From: Allomyces macrogynus ATCC 38327
Lineage: Eukaryota > Blastocladiomycota > Blastocladiomycetes > Blastocladiales > Blastocladiaceae
Direction of reading: 5' to 3'
NCBI GenBank assembly: GCA_000151295.1
Contig: GG745345.1
Coordinates: 275,890 to 339,889, forward strand
Length of the DNA: 64,000 bases
Shown: piece by piece, positions 32,933 to 43,671 of the stretch
Position numbering within the stretch: position 1 is the stretch's first letter
Layout: each line of letters begins with the position of its first letter
The notes under the pieces: generated by a model
The model's database searches: none
The model's input: the letters and a program-made list of their open reading frames with translations, nothing else
Told to the model about the DNA's origin: nothing
Translations under genes and position numbers: made by a program

Positions 32933-34076
32933 CTATTTCTCGATGGCATTCACGATTCGGAAGGCCATACGTCGTCCAAGGGAGCGAATGGCGGCAAATC
33001 GTCGGCATTCCACCACGCCGTCACACCCTCATTTTCTGACGCCAGGCCCTGCTCGTGTTCGTCGGCTGTGTTCGTGAGGGGCAACCCCGACTTCCGCCAC
33101 CATTGCAGCGCCAAGACGTGACCGTCAAAAGCCGCCCCCGCGATCGCCGAGTGGGTATGGAGAGGTTCAAGGCCAGACTCGTGCAGCCACCAGTCGAGAG
33201 CGACCACACCACCGTTGGCGCTGGCCGAGTCGATGTCACTTGGTGAATGAATGAACGGCAACTTGTGCGCGACCCACCACCGCATCGCATCAATCGAGCT
33301 CTGGGCAATCGCCTTGGCCACATCAGCAGTGGCCAACCAAACGTTGCTCTCAAACCCGCAGCCAACGTATCCATTTGAGCACATCAATCCGGCCATGGGC
33401 TGACGCAAACTGCACAATGCGCGACGCGAGTTTCGTGAACGGGGAGCCAGTGCGCAGCCACCATTTGAGCACCACGATACGACCATGTTCCACGGCCGCG
33501 TCAAGTGCTGGTGCCATGGCGGTTTGCACTGCATGGCGCTTGATTCGGGCGAACCACCAATTGCAAAAGTAATTGTCGCTGCAGGTCGCAGCGATAACAA
33601 GGGCCATTTTCGTGTAGGGCTGCATCAACGACAGTGTTTTCTTCGAGTTCGTGTCGTCAGGAGCCACTGTCAAACTGCCACGTCGCTGCGCTCGCAAGCA
33701 ATCTCGATCGCACCACTGTTGCATAAAACTTCCATTTTTACAGCCGAATCAACTGCAAACCGTGCTTGAAGACGGTCAAGTCGACACTCGGCGACCGCAA
33801 GATGCACAGTGCAGCCTGGGAAAAGAATAGCGCGCTGCAAGAGCTCGAAGTTGCAGTTGACATGAACGTGTCATCGGCAGGCGACCGAAGCAAATGTGAC
33901 GTGGGCACTCGTGGGTGATACGCGACCTCAACTTGGACCAGGATCTCCTCGACGAGTTCGAAGGACAAGGTCGGAAGAACTCGTCGTGAGGCTGGTTGCG
34001 GCGAGCATAACTCCGGTGTCGCGACCAGACCAAGGCTGTCGCTGTTGCTGTTTTTGCTGCTGTCGCTGTTGTTCAT
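32933..34076 (-). pseudogene. F-box-like/ankyrin paralogue, copy D (internally deleted)
   Basis: The N-terminus is intact (MNNSDSSKNSNSD; F-box-like LSFELVEEILVQVEVAYHPR), but the frame is lost soon after, near 33860. The remains of the first repeats are spread over three frames. A deletion joins the early repeat region (RIDVLKWI) to the late region (GCGFESNVWLATADVAKAI). The last 160 residues are nearly open (IDAMRWWVAHKLPFIHSPSD; VALDWWLHESGLEPL; NEGVTAWWNADDLPPF), then another frame change precedes a family-type end and a TAG at 32933-32935. The TAG lies one base from the degenerate start of copy C. Confidence 0.85.
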
Positions 34077-34269
34077 GCTCGAGGAGTTGGCCGCTTGGGG
34101 TGGGGAGAAGCAAACCAGACGTCGGCACAAAGCGCAGAGCGCGACGAGTTTGAATCTTTTGGGCACCTGGCTGTGGTGTCCGAGTTATGTCCATTGGATC
34201 ACTGTAAAGCGACGAGGCGGATTGTTTGTGATGTGTGATGAGCGGCGCATGCACCACGCTTCCCGACGG

Positions 34270-34482
34270 CGCAGCCGGATTATGAATGCGAGACGACAAC
34301 TCAGACGAGGATATCGCCGATCAACTCTCGGGGGAACGCGGAAACACTGCCGACGTTGACGGTTCTGCGCTTTGCTCGCCAGTTGTCGCAGCAATTACAC
34401 GATTGTTGCTGACGAAATTGCTTGCATCGCTGATACTTTTGCCTTGACTGCCAGCATCGTTGTGACTTTTGTTGTTGCTCAT
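34270..34482 (-). pseudogene. N-terminal fragment of an F-box-like/ankyrin paralogue
   Basis: A start at 34482 opens MSNNKSHNDAGSQGKS, an Asn/Ser-rich leader as in the other copies. After a frame change it continues as PRELIGDILV, the F-box-like segment, followed by a TGA. Nothing of the ankyrin region follows before copy D begins, so this is an isolated fragment left by deletion or unequal exchange. Confidence 0.7.
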
Positions 34483-34513
34483 CTTTCATGTCGACGTCGC
34501 GGGGGACTTGCAA

Positions 34514-34814
34514 GAATGAGAAGTCTGTCTGGCGAAAGACGAGCTACACTAGCTCGCTCAAGCCTGCTGCCTTGGCATACAGTACGCTCGCCAGTACGTT
34601 CACTTCCAGCCGATCCTGCCCTTGCCTGTTTGGTTCACTGAATGCGCTTTCTACAGGCGTTGTGCGATTTTTTGAAGAACAATGACTGAAGTGTCAGTGG
34701 AAAAGTCAAGCATTTGACCAAGCACGTGGTGGGAGCCGCATGGATCAAAGACCTGGATGACTGAAAGGAAACAATCAAAAAGCAAACGTCCAGACCAACT
34801 TCCCCGTCCGCAAC
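34514..34814. other. Spacer downstream of copy E
   Basis: These 300 nt between the fragment and the stop of copy E contain no coding signal. They presumably hold the 3' UTR of copy E. Confidence 0.4.
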
Positions 34815-36479
34815 TTATTTCTTGATGGCATTCACAAGACGAAATGGCCATTCGTTGCTGAAAGGAGCTGATGGCGGCAAATCATCTGCGCTCCACCACG
34901 CCGCCACCCCCTTCTTGTCCGATGCCAGTCCACGCACGCGCGCGTCGTGCGTGTACTTGAGCGGCAGGCCTGACTGGCGCCACCAGTCCAGAACCGCAAC
35001 ATGACCACCAAGGGACGCTCCGGCGATCGCCCATATTGTGTAGAGCGGCTCGAGGCCAGACTCGTGGAGCCACCAATCGAGAACAGCAACTTCGCCATTG
35101 GCGCTGGCCGAGTTGATGCCTCTTGGTGTGTGAATAAACGGCAGCTTGTGCGCGATCCACCACCGCATCGCATCAATCGAGCCCTTCTCGCTGGCCTTGG
35201 CCATGTCGGCGGTGGTTGGCCAATGATTGCACACAAACCCGCAGTCGACCCACCATGACGGCGGCGGGAACGGGGACGCATTCGTCGTTTGATCCACGTA
35301 CTGCGCATTTTCAAGTACAGTGGCATGTGACTCGACAACACGACGCTTCCACCGTTCAAGCACTGCGACGTGATTGTTGTAGAGTGCACCGTTGAGCGCC
35401 CAGTTCATGGCCACCGTTGATCGACCTGGCAAGCACTCCTCTTTCGCAAACCACCAGTCGAGTGCATCAAGTTGGCCATGCTTGCTGGCAGCAACGACAC
35501 CATAATCGCGATCCTGATCCGATAGTTTGCCGCCCAATAGCCCCCACCACCAATCGAGGATGTGGATGTGACCATTGGCGCTCGCCTTGCACATTGGCGC
35601 CTGGTAGGGAAGCGAGCGAACGAGGCGCCGTGGACGCGCACCCGCGTCGCGCCACCATTCGAGCACGTCAATGTGGCCATTTGCGCTGGCGTAATCCATG
35701 GCATCGTTGCAGTAGCGGATCGGGAGCCCGGCCTGCACCATCCATTCGAGCACATCGACCCGGCCACGGGCCGAAGCAGGCCGTACAAAACGCGACGCGA
35801 GTTTCGTGAACGGGAAGCCGGTGTGCAACCACCATTCGAGCACCACCATGTGGCCATGTTCTGCGGCCGCGTCGAGCGCCGCTGCCATGGTTCCGCGCAC
35901 AGCAAAGCGCTCAATCCGGCCGAACCACCAATCACAAAAGGAGAGGTCGTTGCGGACCGCAGCGGCAACAAGTGCAACTTTCGAGAAAGGCCGCATCAGC
36001 AACAGTGTTCTTTTCGAGTTTGTGTGGTCGAGGAGCCACTGCAAGACTGCCACGTCGCCACGCTCGCATGCGAGCTCGAGCGCGCCACTTTTGCTGACGC
36101 TGTCCAAGTCCACGACAGAATCAATCGCGAACCGCGCGCGAAGACGGTCGAGGCGGCCTTCAGCGACCGCAATATGGACAGCACAGCCTGGAAACCGCAC
36201 AAGAACAGCACGTTGCAAGAGCATGAGGTTGCGGGTGACAAGAAGGTACTGGCGCAACTCGCGCTCAACCGCGTCGTCGCCAGATCCCCGAAGCAAATGC
36301 GACGTGGGTGTTCGCGAGTAATGCACGACCACAAATTGGACAAGTATTTCCTCGATGAGTTCCACTGGCAAGGTTGGAAGTGATGCTGGGGTTGGCGGCT
36401 GCGTGCTTGAATCGACGACCGTCAAGGCCGAATCTGTGCTGTAGATGATATTGCTGTTGCTGCTGTTGCTGTCGCTCAT
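34815..36479 (-). CDS. F-box-like/ankyrin-repeat protein, copy E (intact)
   Basis: This single exon encodes 554 residues from an ATG at 36479 (MSDSNSSNSNIIYS). The frame is open for about 250 codons further upstream, but that part is antisense to other sequence and lacks family similarity. After the Ser/Asn leader come the F-box-like LPVELIEEILVQFVVVHYSR, a segment FPGCAVHIAVAEGRLDRLRA shared by all copies, and ankyrin-like units with the VLEWW/VLDWW signature (ANGHIDVLEWWRDAGARPR; MVVLEWWLHTGFPFTKLASR). It ends WPFRLVNAIKK. The protein is close to copy B in layout. Function is unknown; an adaptor role is inferred from the domain combination only. Confidence 0.82.
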   Translation of the reverse strand: MSDSNSSNSNIIYSTDSALTVVDSSTQPPTPASLPTLPVELIEEILVQFVVVHYSRTPTSHLLRGSGDDAVERELRQYLLVTRNLMLLQRAVLVRFPGCAVHIAVAEGRLDRLRARFAIDSVVDLDSVSKSGALELACERGDVAVLQWLLDHTNSKRTLLLMRPFSKVALVAAAVRNDLSFCDWWFGRIERFAVRGTMAAALDAAAEHGHMVVLEWWLHTGFPFTKLASRFVRPASARGRVDVLEWMVQAGLPIRYCNDAMDYASANGHIDVLEWWRDAGARPRRLVRSLPYQAPMCKASANGHIHILDWWWGLLGGKLSDQDRDYGVVAASKHGQLDALDWWFAKEECLPGRSTVAMNWALNGALYNNHVAVLERWKRRVVESHATVLENAQYVDQTTNASPFPPPSWWVDCGFVCNHWPTTADMAKASEKGSIDAMRWWIAHKLPFIHTPRGINSASANGEVAVLDWWLHESGLEPLYTIWAIAGASLGGHVAVLDWWRQSGLPLKYTHDARVRGLASDKKGVAAWWSADDLPPSAPFSNEWPFRLVNAIKK

Positions 36480-36960
36480 GGCTGCTCGCGAAGTTGGCCG
36501 TGAGAGGACGGGGTGAGAGCGAGGATTGCAATGTCGACAAGGTATGCAAGAATGCGACTGCCAACGGTTCATCCTTGAAAATGGCATATCCACCTGGCTG
36601 CGCTGTTTCGACTTATGTCCTGAATATTGGTCTGAGCTGAGGGACGTAATGTCAGTTGAAATGTAATATAAATGCGACGAGCGAGAAGCGACGGCATCGA
36701 GACGTCTCGAATGGCAAGCGTCATGCCCACAAGCGTACCTCGTCGCGGCGGAATCCTGATTTATGCGGGAACAGATGATTGATAAAGAATGCGATGCTGT
36801 GCGGGCGCAAAGTGTGAATCCTGACGCGGTAACGGCTGGGAGCAAACTGACTGATTGGACTGAGATGACCGACTGTGGTGGAGCAAGAACAAGGCCGACA
36901 CCCAGACGACACACGGACACAAGGGCCCCGATCCGGTCAACTTTATAACAGCACCATCTT
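36480..36960. other. Spacer between ankyrin copy E and eS6
   Basis: These 480 nt hold the 5' region of copy E and the 3' region of the eS6 gene. I see no further gene. Confidence 0.45.
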
Positions 36961-38339
36961 TTACTGCGAAGCCGACGAGCGACGCTGCAGCTTGAGCGCG
37001 TGCTTCTTGTCGCGCGCCTCCTTCTGGCGCGACGCGAGCAGCTTCTTGTAGTCAGCAGCGGCCTCGCGCGAGGCAACAGCGCGGCGGCGCTTCTCAGCGT
37101 TGTAGTGGCGCTTGCGCTGCAGCGTGAGCGGCGTAACGAGACGCTGGATCTTGGGCGCCTTCGACTTGGCGGGCTTGCCCTCCTTCTTCGACGGCACCTC
37201 ACGGCGAATGACGTACTTGCGCACATCGTCCTCCTTGGTCAAGTTGAACATCTTGCGGATCTTCGACGCGCGCTTCGGGCCAAGGCGCTTCGGGACCGTC
37301 ACGTCGGTGATGCCGGGCAGGTCAGCCTCGCCCTTCTTGACAACAACGAGCGACACGACCGAAATGTCCGACGAGACAATGCAACCGCGAACCGACTTGC
37401 GCTTGCGCTCGCCGGTGCGGCGCGGGCGGTAGCACGAGTGGCCCTTCGAGAGGAGCAGGCGCACACGGCTGGGGACCAGGACACCCTGCTTCATGGGGAA
37501 GCCCTGCTTGTCGTTACCGCCCGTAATCTTGAAGACGTAGCCCTTGAACTCGTCGCCGAGCTGGTCGCCGGGGACCTCGGCCGAGATGCGCTTGTCCATA
37601 AGGACATGCACCTTCTTCTCGTCCTCGATCTCGATCGTCTTCTGCGAGCCGGTGGAGGGATCGGCAATGTTCAACTAGAACAGCAGAACAACACGGCTTG
37701 TTAGCGTGCTGTTCAAGCAATCGTTTGGGAGCATTTTGGTCGCCACCCGACCAAAATCAGAGCGCTCTCGCACGCCCCAAAAACTGCAAATGCCGAGTGC
37801 ACGCGAACCCACAGTCCGTTATAGCCCTCCGCATCGCAGTAACCGAGCGCACTTGCCCCCGACGAGAACGGCGCAAGATGACGAGCTTGCAAAAACCAAA
37901 TTTTTAGCGCTTCCGCGACGTCGCTCGTTTCGCCGTGCGGATTGCAGCAAATTGAATAACGCAGAATCGCAGCGAGGTGAAGTTTCCGCCGTTCAGCGAC
38001 TGCCATGTGGCCATTTCGTCAACGGATGGACCGGCGTGACCACTCTCTCGACTGCTGCCCAGACCACCGACAACTGGCCGAATGACGGCTGCCTTCGAAA
38101 GTGCGATGACCGAGTGTCGTCGTGAATGCGCTTCAGAGCGCAAACCGTCGTCTTCGTGCGGGAAAATGGTCGGTGCAAGGGGTCGCACGGCGAGCGGTTA
38201 CGCGGGGGGCGGCGTGCGTGCGGGTAGCCAGCGAGCGGGTTCGTCGGTCAGGTCGCTGGGCGAGCGGGCGGGCGTGGATTTGCGGCTGGCATTTGCAGCT
38301 GGGCGTGCGATGCGCAAGGGTGCGGCATCGCACCTTCAT
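36961..38339 (-). CDS. RPS6: 40S ribosomal protein eS6 (RPS6), six-base first coding exon
   Basis: The main exon, 36961-37674, encodes nearly the whole protein, but its first codon is a TTG preceded by an acceptor (ttctag). eS6 proteins begin MKLNI, and ATGAAG followed by a GTGCGA donor lies at 38334-38339, so the model is 38334-38339 plus 36961-37674, 239 residues, with a 659-nt intron. Family signatures are strong: [65 protein letters not shown] and [17 protein letters not shown]. The C-terminus is basic and ends RRSSASQ, matching the Ser-rich tail phosphorylated by S6 kinases in other eukaryotes. A split first codon pair and a long first intron are common in ribosomal protein genes. An in-frame ATG six codons upstream exists but does not fit the family. 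Confidence 0.95.
37675..38333 (-). other. Long first intron of the eS6 gene
   Basis: The 659-nt intron is several times longer than the others in the window. Long first introns in ribosomal protein genes often carry regulatory elements or snoRNAs. I found no clear C/D box or H/ACA pattern by eye. Confidence 0.7.
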
Positions 38340-38752
38340 CGTGAAACAATTTGCCACAGGTGGAGAGAAGGGGCAGACTTCTTCAGCTCCAAACCGACAA
38401 GAGCCAGGTATGTGAGTGGCAGGTTGTCAGTGATAGGTGTGACGGGAATTCCGACCACAGGCGGGGGACGCTTCAAGACGATCACTTCGCTTTTCCTCAA
38501 GTCCACAGCCAACCACCAAGGTGACTGACCACTTCGACTGCGATCAGCCACAACAATCCCATTCCGCACCACTCTCCGCAGATTTTCTCAACAAATAAAG
38601 CGGTCACGACGATTCAGCACGGTCGTCCAACTGGTGCTCCAGCATTTCAGCCGCGATTCATGGTGTAGCGTGCGGCCATCGCAAGCGACGAGCTGAACAA
38701 CGACCCTCCCATCACATGCTGCAATTCCAAATCCTCCAGCACTAATACCGCT
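38340..38752. other. Divergent promoter region between eS6 and IFT121
   Basis: About 410 nt separates the two proposed start codons. I identified no specific element. Confidence 0.45.
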
Positions 38753-41700
38753 ATGTTCATTTACTTGTCCAAGAAAGCAAGTGCCCGCGACTCGTGCCAA
38801 CCATCGATTTCCAGCACCGGCTGACTCGGGCAGCGGTAACTCTGCCTAGATCTCCATCCCGAACAATGTCCCGCTAAGCACGATTGCCTGGGAAAACGAG
38901 GCCGGGTGGGTTGCGTGCGGCGGCGACCAGGCCATGCTCAAGGTGCTCAAGCTCGACGTTCCGGCCTCGTCGTCGTCACCCGCACCCACAACGAGCACCG
39001 CCGCCGCCGAGCCAAGAAAGCCATCCGTCACGGGCACGGCACCGCCCGCCAAGCAGGCACCCGCGAGTCTGTCGCTATCGCAGACACTCGAGGGTCATTC
39101 CGGCACCGTGATCCGCACGACATGGAACCGCTCGCACACCAAGCTCACGACGGCCGACTCGAACGGCATGATCATTGTCTGGATCCTCTACAAGGGCATG
39201 TGGTACGAGGAAATGGTCAACGACCGCGCCAAGGCCGTTGTCAGAGATATGCGGTGGAACCGACGTGGGGACAAGATTGTGATTGCGTATGCCGACGGTA
39301 CGCTGAATTGGCGTCGACTTCGTGGATCGTCGTGCTCCAACTGACGTCCATGTGGGACTACCAGGCAGCATTATCATTGGCGGCGTCGAAGGGAACCGGA
39401 TTCTCGGCAAGGACGTATTGGACGGGCCCGACGGCAAGGAGCAAGACTGCGAGATCGCGTTTGGCGCGTGGTCGCCCGACGACGCCTTCATCTTGTTTGC
39501 CACGTCCAAGGCCGACCTGCGCCTGTTTGATGCCCAGGGTAACTACATTGTACGTCGAAGATTGCTTGAGCATTTGCCTCGTGCATTGCCCCTTGAACTA
39601 ACGGTGGTTTGTGCACAGCACAAAGTCTCGATATTTGGCGAGGGGGCCAAGATTATCGGCATTGACTGGTACGACGTCTACTTGCGGTGCGACTTGCGCG
39701 CCGACGCTGACCACTTGGATCTGTTCGAAAAATGCAGGTACAACGGCGCCAACGGCTACCCGATCGAAAAGGCGCCGTGTTTGGTGATTGCGTTCGAGAA
39801 CGGCAAACTCCAGCTGTCCCGCAACGAACGCGACCAAGGTTCGCTTTTCTTCTCTCTACCGTCTCATGCACCGCGTTCCACTCACTCACGAACGCATCCT
39901 CCACCACCAGGCCCGATCCTCGTCGACACGAACCTGCGGCACCTGGTCGTCAAGTGGAACCACAACGGGTCCGTCCTGGCCGTCGGTGGGGTCCAGACCG
40001 TCAAGAACGCCGACGGCGACGAGAAATCAATCTTGCTCCTGCAGCTCTACACGCCGTTTGGCCAGTACCTGCGGTACCTTAAGATCCCGGGCACGACGCT
40101 CGCCGACCTGACCTGGGAAGCGTCGGGATTGCGCATTGCGCTCGCCGTCGACTCGTTCATATTCTTCTGCAACGTGCACCCGGAGTACAAGTTTGCGCAC
40201 GTGCGATCGACACTCTGCTACACGTACCTCGCGCCGAGCAATGCAGGAGCAGGCGACGAGACGGTCGCGTTCTGGGACTATGCGGCGCCGAACCGCGTCG
40301 AAAAGCAAGTTGCCGGGTTGCAGTTTATGCTCGCGAACCGGGACCACCTGACGCTCGTCACGCGCCCGCCACCGGCGGCCGCGGCGGGGACGACGACCGC
40401 GGGTTCCCCGGCGGCGGCGCAGCCGGCGGTCGCCTGTGTCGTGAACGCGCGCGGCACGCCGCTCGATACACGCACGCTCAAGTGGCTTGTGCCGGTCACC
40501 GGGTGCATGAGCCGCAACCACGTCGTCTTGTCGGACGGCAACTGGATCGCGTTTTTCCCGTACCAGATGACGGGCACGGCGTCGGCATTGAACGCGCTGC
40601 TGTGGCAAAAGGAGTCGGGCGTGAAGCTCTTCCACGTCGAGTCCGACGGATTGCAGCCGTGGACCATCGACGAGCCGCCGCTCAAGCACGGGTCGAACCC
40701 GGTCGTGAGTATGGCGTGCACCGACGACTGGGTCGTGGTCGCACGCGCGTCCGGGTTGTTAGTCAAGTACGCGTTCCCGAGCATGTACCGCGCGGCTGAA
40801 TTCGCGTTCCCGTTACGCCCGCACCGGATTCACGTGAACATGGACGCGACGAAAGTGAGCGTCATGGACTTGGCGGGCGTGTTGCGCATGGTCGAAATGA
40901 CGAGCGACAAGCAGGCACTGCTCGAGATCGAGCGCAAGGACGTCTGGGACCTGCGGTGGTCGGACGACGACAAGGACCTGTTTGCGATCATGGAAAAGTC
41001 GCGCATGTACGTGATGCGCGGTACGAGTCCGGAGGAACCGGTCCCGCAGGCCGGGTACTTGGCCGCGTTCCGCGACCTCGAAATCACGGTCGTGCAAATG
41101 GACACGGTTTTGGCGCACCCGAGACGGCCTGCCGTGGCGGATATCGTGCGGCTGCAGACCAAGTCACTGCGCGACACGGACGCGATCCTCGACCAGGTCG
41201 GTGTCGCTGACGCGTACGCGTTTACGGAAGTGCACCCGCACCCACGGCAGTGGCGGCTCGTCGCCGACCGCGCGCTCGAGACAGGCGAGTGGGGGATCGC
41301 GCACAAGTGTCTCGCACGGGTCCTCGACTATGCCGGGATCCTGTTTCTCAAGCGGCTCGCGCGGCTCAACGGGGACAAGGCCAAACAACGTGCCGCGATC
41401 CTGCAGTACCTCGGCCGCGTCGACCAGGCCGAGCTGGCCTACATGGACGCGGACCGGCGCGACCTGGCCGTGCAAATGCGCATGGCCGTGGGCGACTGGT
41501 TCCGCGTTGTGCAAATGGGCAAGGGCAGTGTCGACGATGCGGCCATGGCCAAGTGCTGGACGATGCTCGGCAACGAGTACCTCGCGCAGTTCAAGTGGAC
41601 ACATGCCGTCACGTATTTCGCACAGGCCCGGCATTTTGATGCACTCGCCGATTGTTATTTCGGTGCCGAGGACGTGGCGAGTCTCGAACAGCTCTTACAC

Positions 41701-42933
41701 TCGTTGCCGGCAACCAACGCGACGCTCGACAAGATTGGCGACTACTTTGCGCGGCTCGGAATGGCGAAAGAGGCCGTGGCAGCCTACGTCAAGCGCGGGA
41801 ACGTCAACCAGGCGATGCAGGTGTGTGTACAGCTCAATCAGTGGGCGCTTGCCGTTGACCTCGCGCAACAGCACCAGGGCGCCGCGATCTCCGTCGACGA
41901 CTTGTTCGCCAAGGTTGAGCAGCAAGTGCGTGCGCGCGGCGATCCGTTGCAGCTCGTGGCGCTGTACCGGTCGGCCAACCAGTGCCTGCGCGCAGCGAAC
42001 CTGCTGTACGAGCTGGGCACCGTGGCGGCGAAGCGTGACGAGGACCCGCTTGTCGTGAAAAAGGCGTTTGTCATGGCCGCGCTTGAGGTCGACCGCCACT
42101 TGGCATTGTACGCGACGAGCTCCGTTCATGGTAACGGGACGGCGGGCGGGTTCGTCGGCGACACGGCCGCTGGCGATATCAAGGGGACCGCGGTCCTGGA
42201 GCCGCGGCTCCTCGAGGCACCGTGGCGGCCGGCGGAAGCGTACCATTTCTACCTGCTCAGCCAGAGGCAGTTCCACACGGGCGACCTTGAGACGGCGCTC
42301 CGCACGGTACGCACTCTTTGGAGCCGGATCGGCACCTTAGAAATCGCGACTGACTCGGTTGCATATGTTCTAGGCATTGGTCCTGCGATCCTACCAAGAC
42401 GTCTTGTCGGTCCGCATCGTGCAGTCGCTGATTGCGTTCCTGGCGTTCCGGTCGCGCAACTACAAGGTGTGCTCGCGGGCGCTGAGCCGGCTGCAGAACG
42501 CGAGCGTTGACGCCGACGAGAGCAAGACCTACGAGGACATGGCGATCCACATTTTTTCCAAGTACGTTGTCTCGTTCTCAACCTGTGACGCAATGGGAAC
42601 TAGTGGCTCATGCGGTTGCTGCTCCGTAGCCACCCGGTGACCGATTTCTCGAACCAAACGCAACTGCCGTGTCCAAACTGCACGGGGTACATCAACGAGC
42701 TGTATGTGTCGCTTACTTTGCCCCGGATTGAGCGACTGCACTGACAGGATCGATCATTCAATTCCAGGGAAAACGCGTGCTCGGATTGTGACGCGTCATT
42801 CCCGGCGTGCATCGCGAGCGGCCGAATGATTGTGGAGCAAATCACGTTCTTGTGCACCCAGTGCAAGCACCGCGCGCTCGACGCGGAGATTGCGCTGTGG
42901 ACGTGCTGTCCGCTGTGCCATTCGGCACTGTGA
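38753..42933 (+). CDS. IFT121: Intraflagellar transport protein IFT121/WDR35
   Basis: Exons 38753-38776, 38850-39297, 39365-39549, 39619-39838, 39911-42306, 42374-42561, 42630-42701 and 42768-42933 join in frame into 1,232 residues. IFT121 is a subunit of IFT-A, the retrograde and membrane-cargo train of the flagellum. The N-terminus MFIYLSKK-ISIPNN, the WD-repeat stretches SLSQTLEGHSGTVIRTTWNR, DSNGMIIVWILYKGMWYEEM and EGNRILGKD, the central KDVWDLRWSDDDKDLFAIME, HPRQWRLVADRALE, DRRDLAVQMRMAVGDWFRVV and WRPAEAYHFYLLSQRQF all follow the family. The C-terminus is a zinc-ribbon-like region with CPNC, CSDC, CTQC and CCPLCH pairs. The first intron is GC-AG (GCAAGT donor). The gene is complete and undamaged. 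Confidence 0.97.
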
Positions 42934-43247
42934 GCGCGGAGGTGACAGGCAAAAGATCTGGTTTTGGGACTGCGCGTGGACTGTGTGCGGATGGAGGAAT
43001 ACAACGAGCTTTGACCAGTAGAGACGCGGATGGCGTGTTGCGAAGAGCGACGACGCATCGGCCGTGTATTGATCGACAGTCAGGAAAGCCAGTGCGAGAA
43101 AAACCGGGATGAGATGACATTTGAGTACAGCAACGCGCCGACATGCACGACCAGCGAGTTGGCGGTACCGGCGGGCGCTCAAGGCGACGACGATCAGAGC
43201 CGGGTGCCTTCCTGCAGCCGTAGCACGTCGAGCTTGGCGACGGCGAG
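42934..43247. other. Convergent intergenic region between IFT121 and Chibby
   Basis: About 314 nt with no coding signal. Both flanking genes end here. Confidence 0.45.
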
Positions 43248-43671
43248 CTATAAAACGCGCGAGACGTCAGGAACGGCGCGGCCCGATGACAGCAGCGCTA
43301 AGTCGCGCACCATGTCCATGAGCACCTCGAGCTTGAACCGCAACAATTGGTTCTCCTCCTGCAGTTGCTGGTTGCGCTCGGTCACGGCAGCGAGCTGCTC
43401 CTTGAGCTGCATACCGTCGGCGGTCGCGGCAGCCCACATGCCATTCTCGTAGACGATCTCGTTGCCGTCGAGCACGAGCGAAATGGGGGGCGGGTGGTCG
43501 TCAATCGCGCCGGACCGCGGCTCCTTTAGCGGCGAGCGCTTGAGCGACTCGGACAGGCGGCGCGTGTGCTTTTTGACTGGGTTCGAGAGCACGAGATGGT
43601 TGAGCGCATGCGTCGATGAGTTTGAAAGCGGGCAAGGCAAGACAATTACCGGCATCGAGGGCAGATGACAT
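43248..43671 (-). CDS. CBY1: Chibby-family basal body protein
   Basis: Exons 43650-43671 and 43248-43576 (intron 73 nt) give 116 residues, near the typical Chibby size. A one-exon alternative starting at 43654 replaces the first eight residues with a longer, less family-like leader. The core matches Chibby: a basic Ser/Arg leader (KKHTRRLSESLKRSPLKEPR), the short beta-like ISLVLDGNEIVYENGMW, and a C-terminal coiled coil with leucines and Gln/Glu (LAAVTERNQQLQEENQLLRF, then KLEVLMDMV). In animals Chibby localises to the distal centriole and transition region and helps dock ciliary vesicles; a basal body role is likely here too. It lies tail to tail with IFT121, another ciliary gene. Confidence 0.88.

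Noticed and set aside
36480..37226. Upstream 250-codon extension of ankyrin copy E
   Set aside because: It overlaps the eS6 gene region, is Arg/Ser-rich without family similarity, and the internal ATG matches the N-terminus of the other copies.
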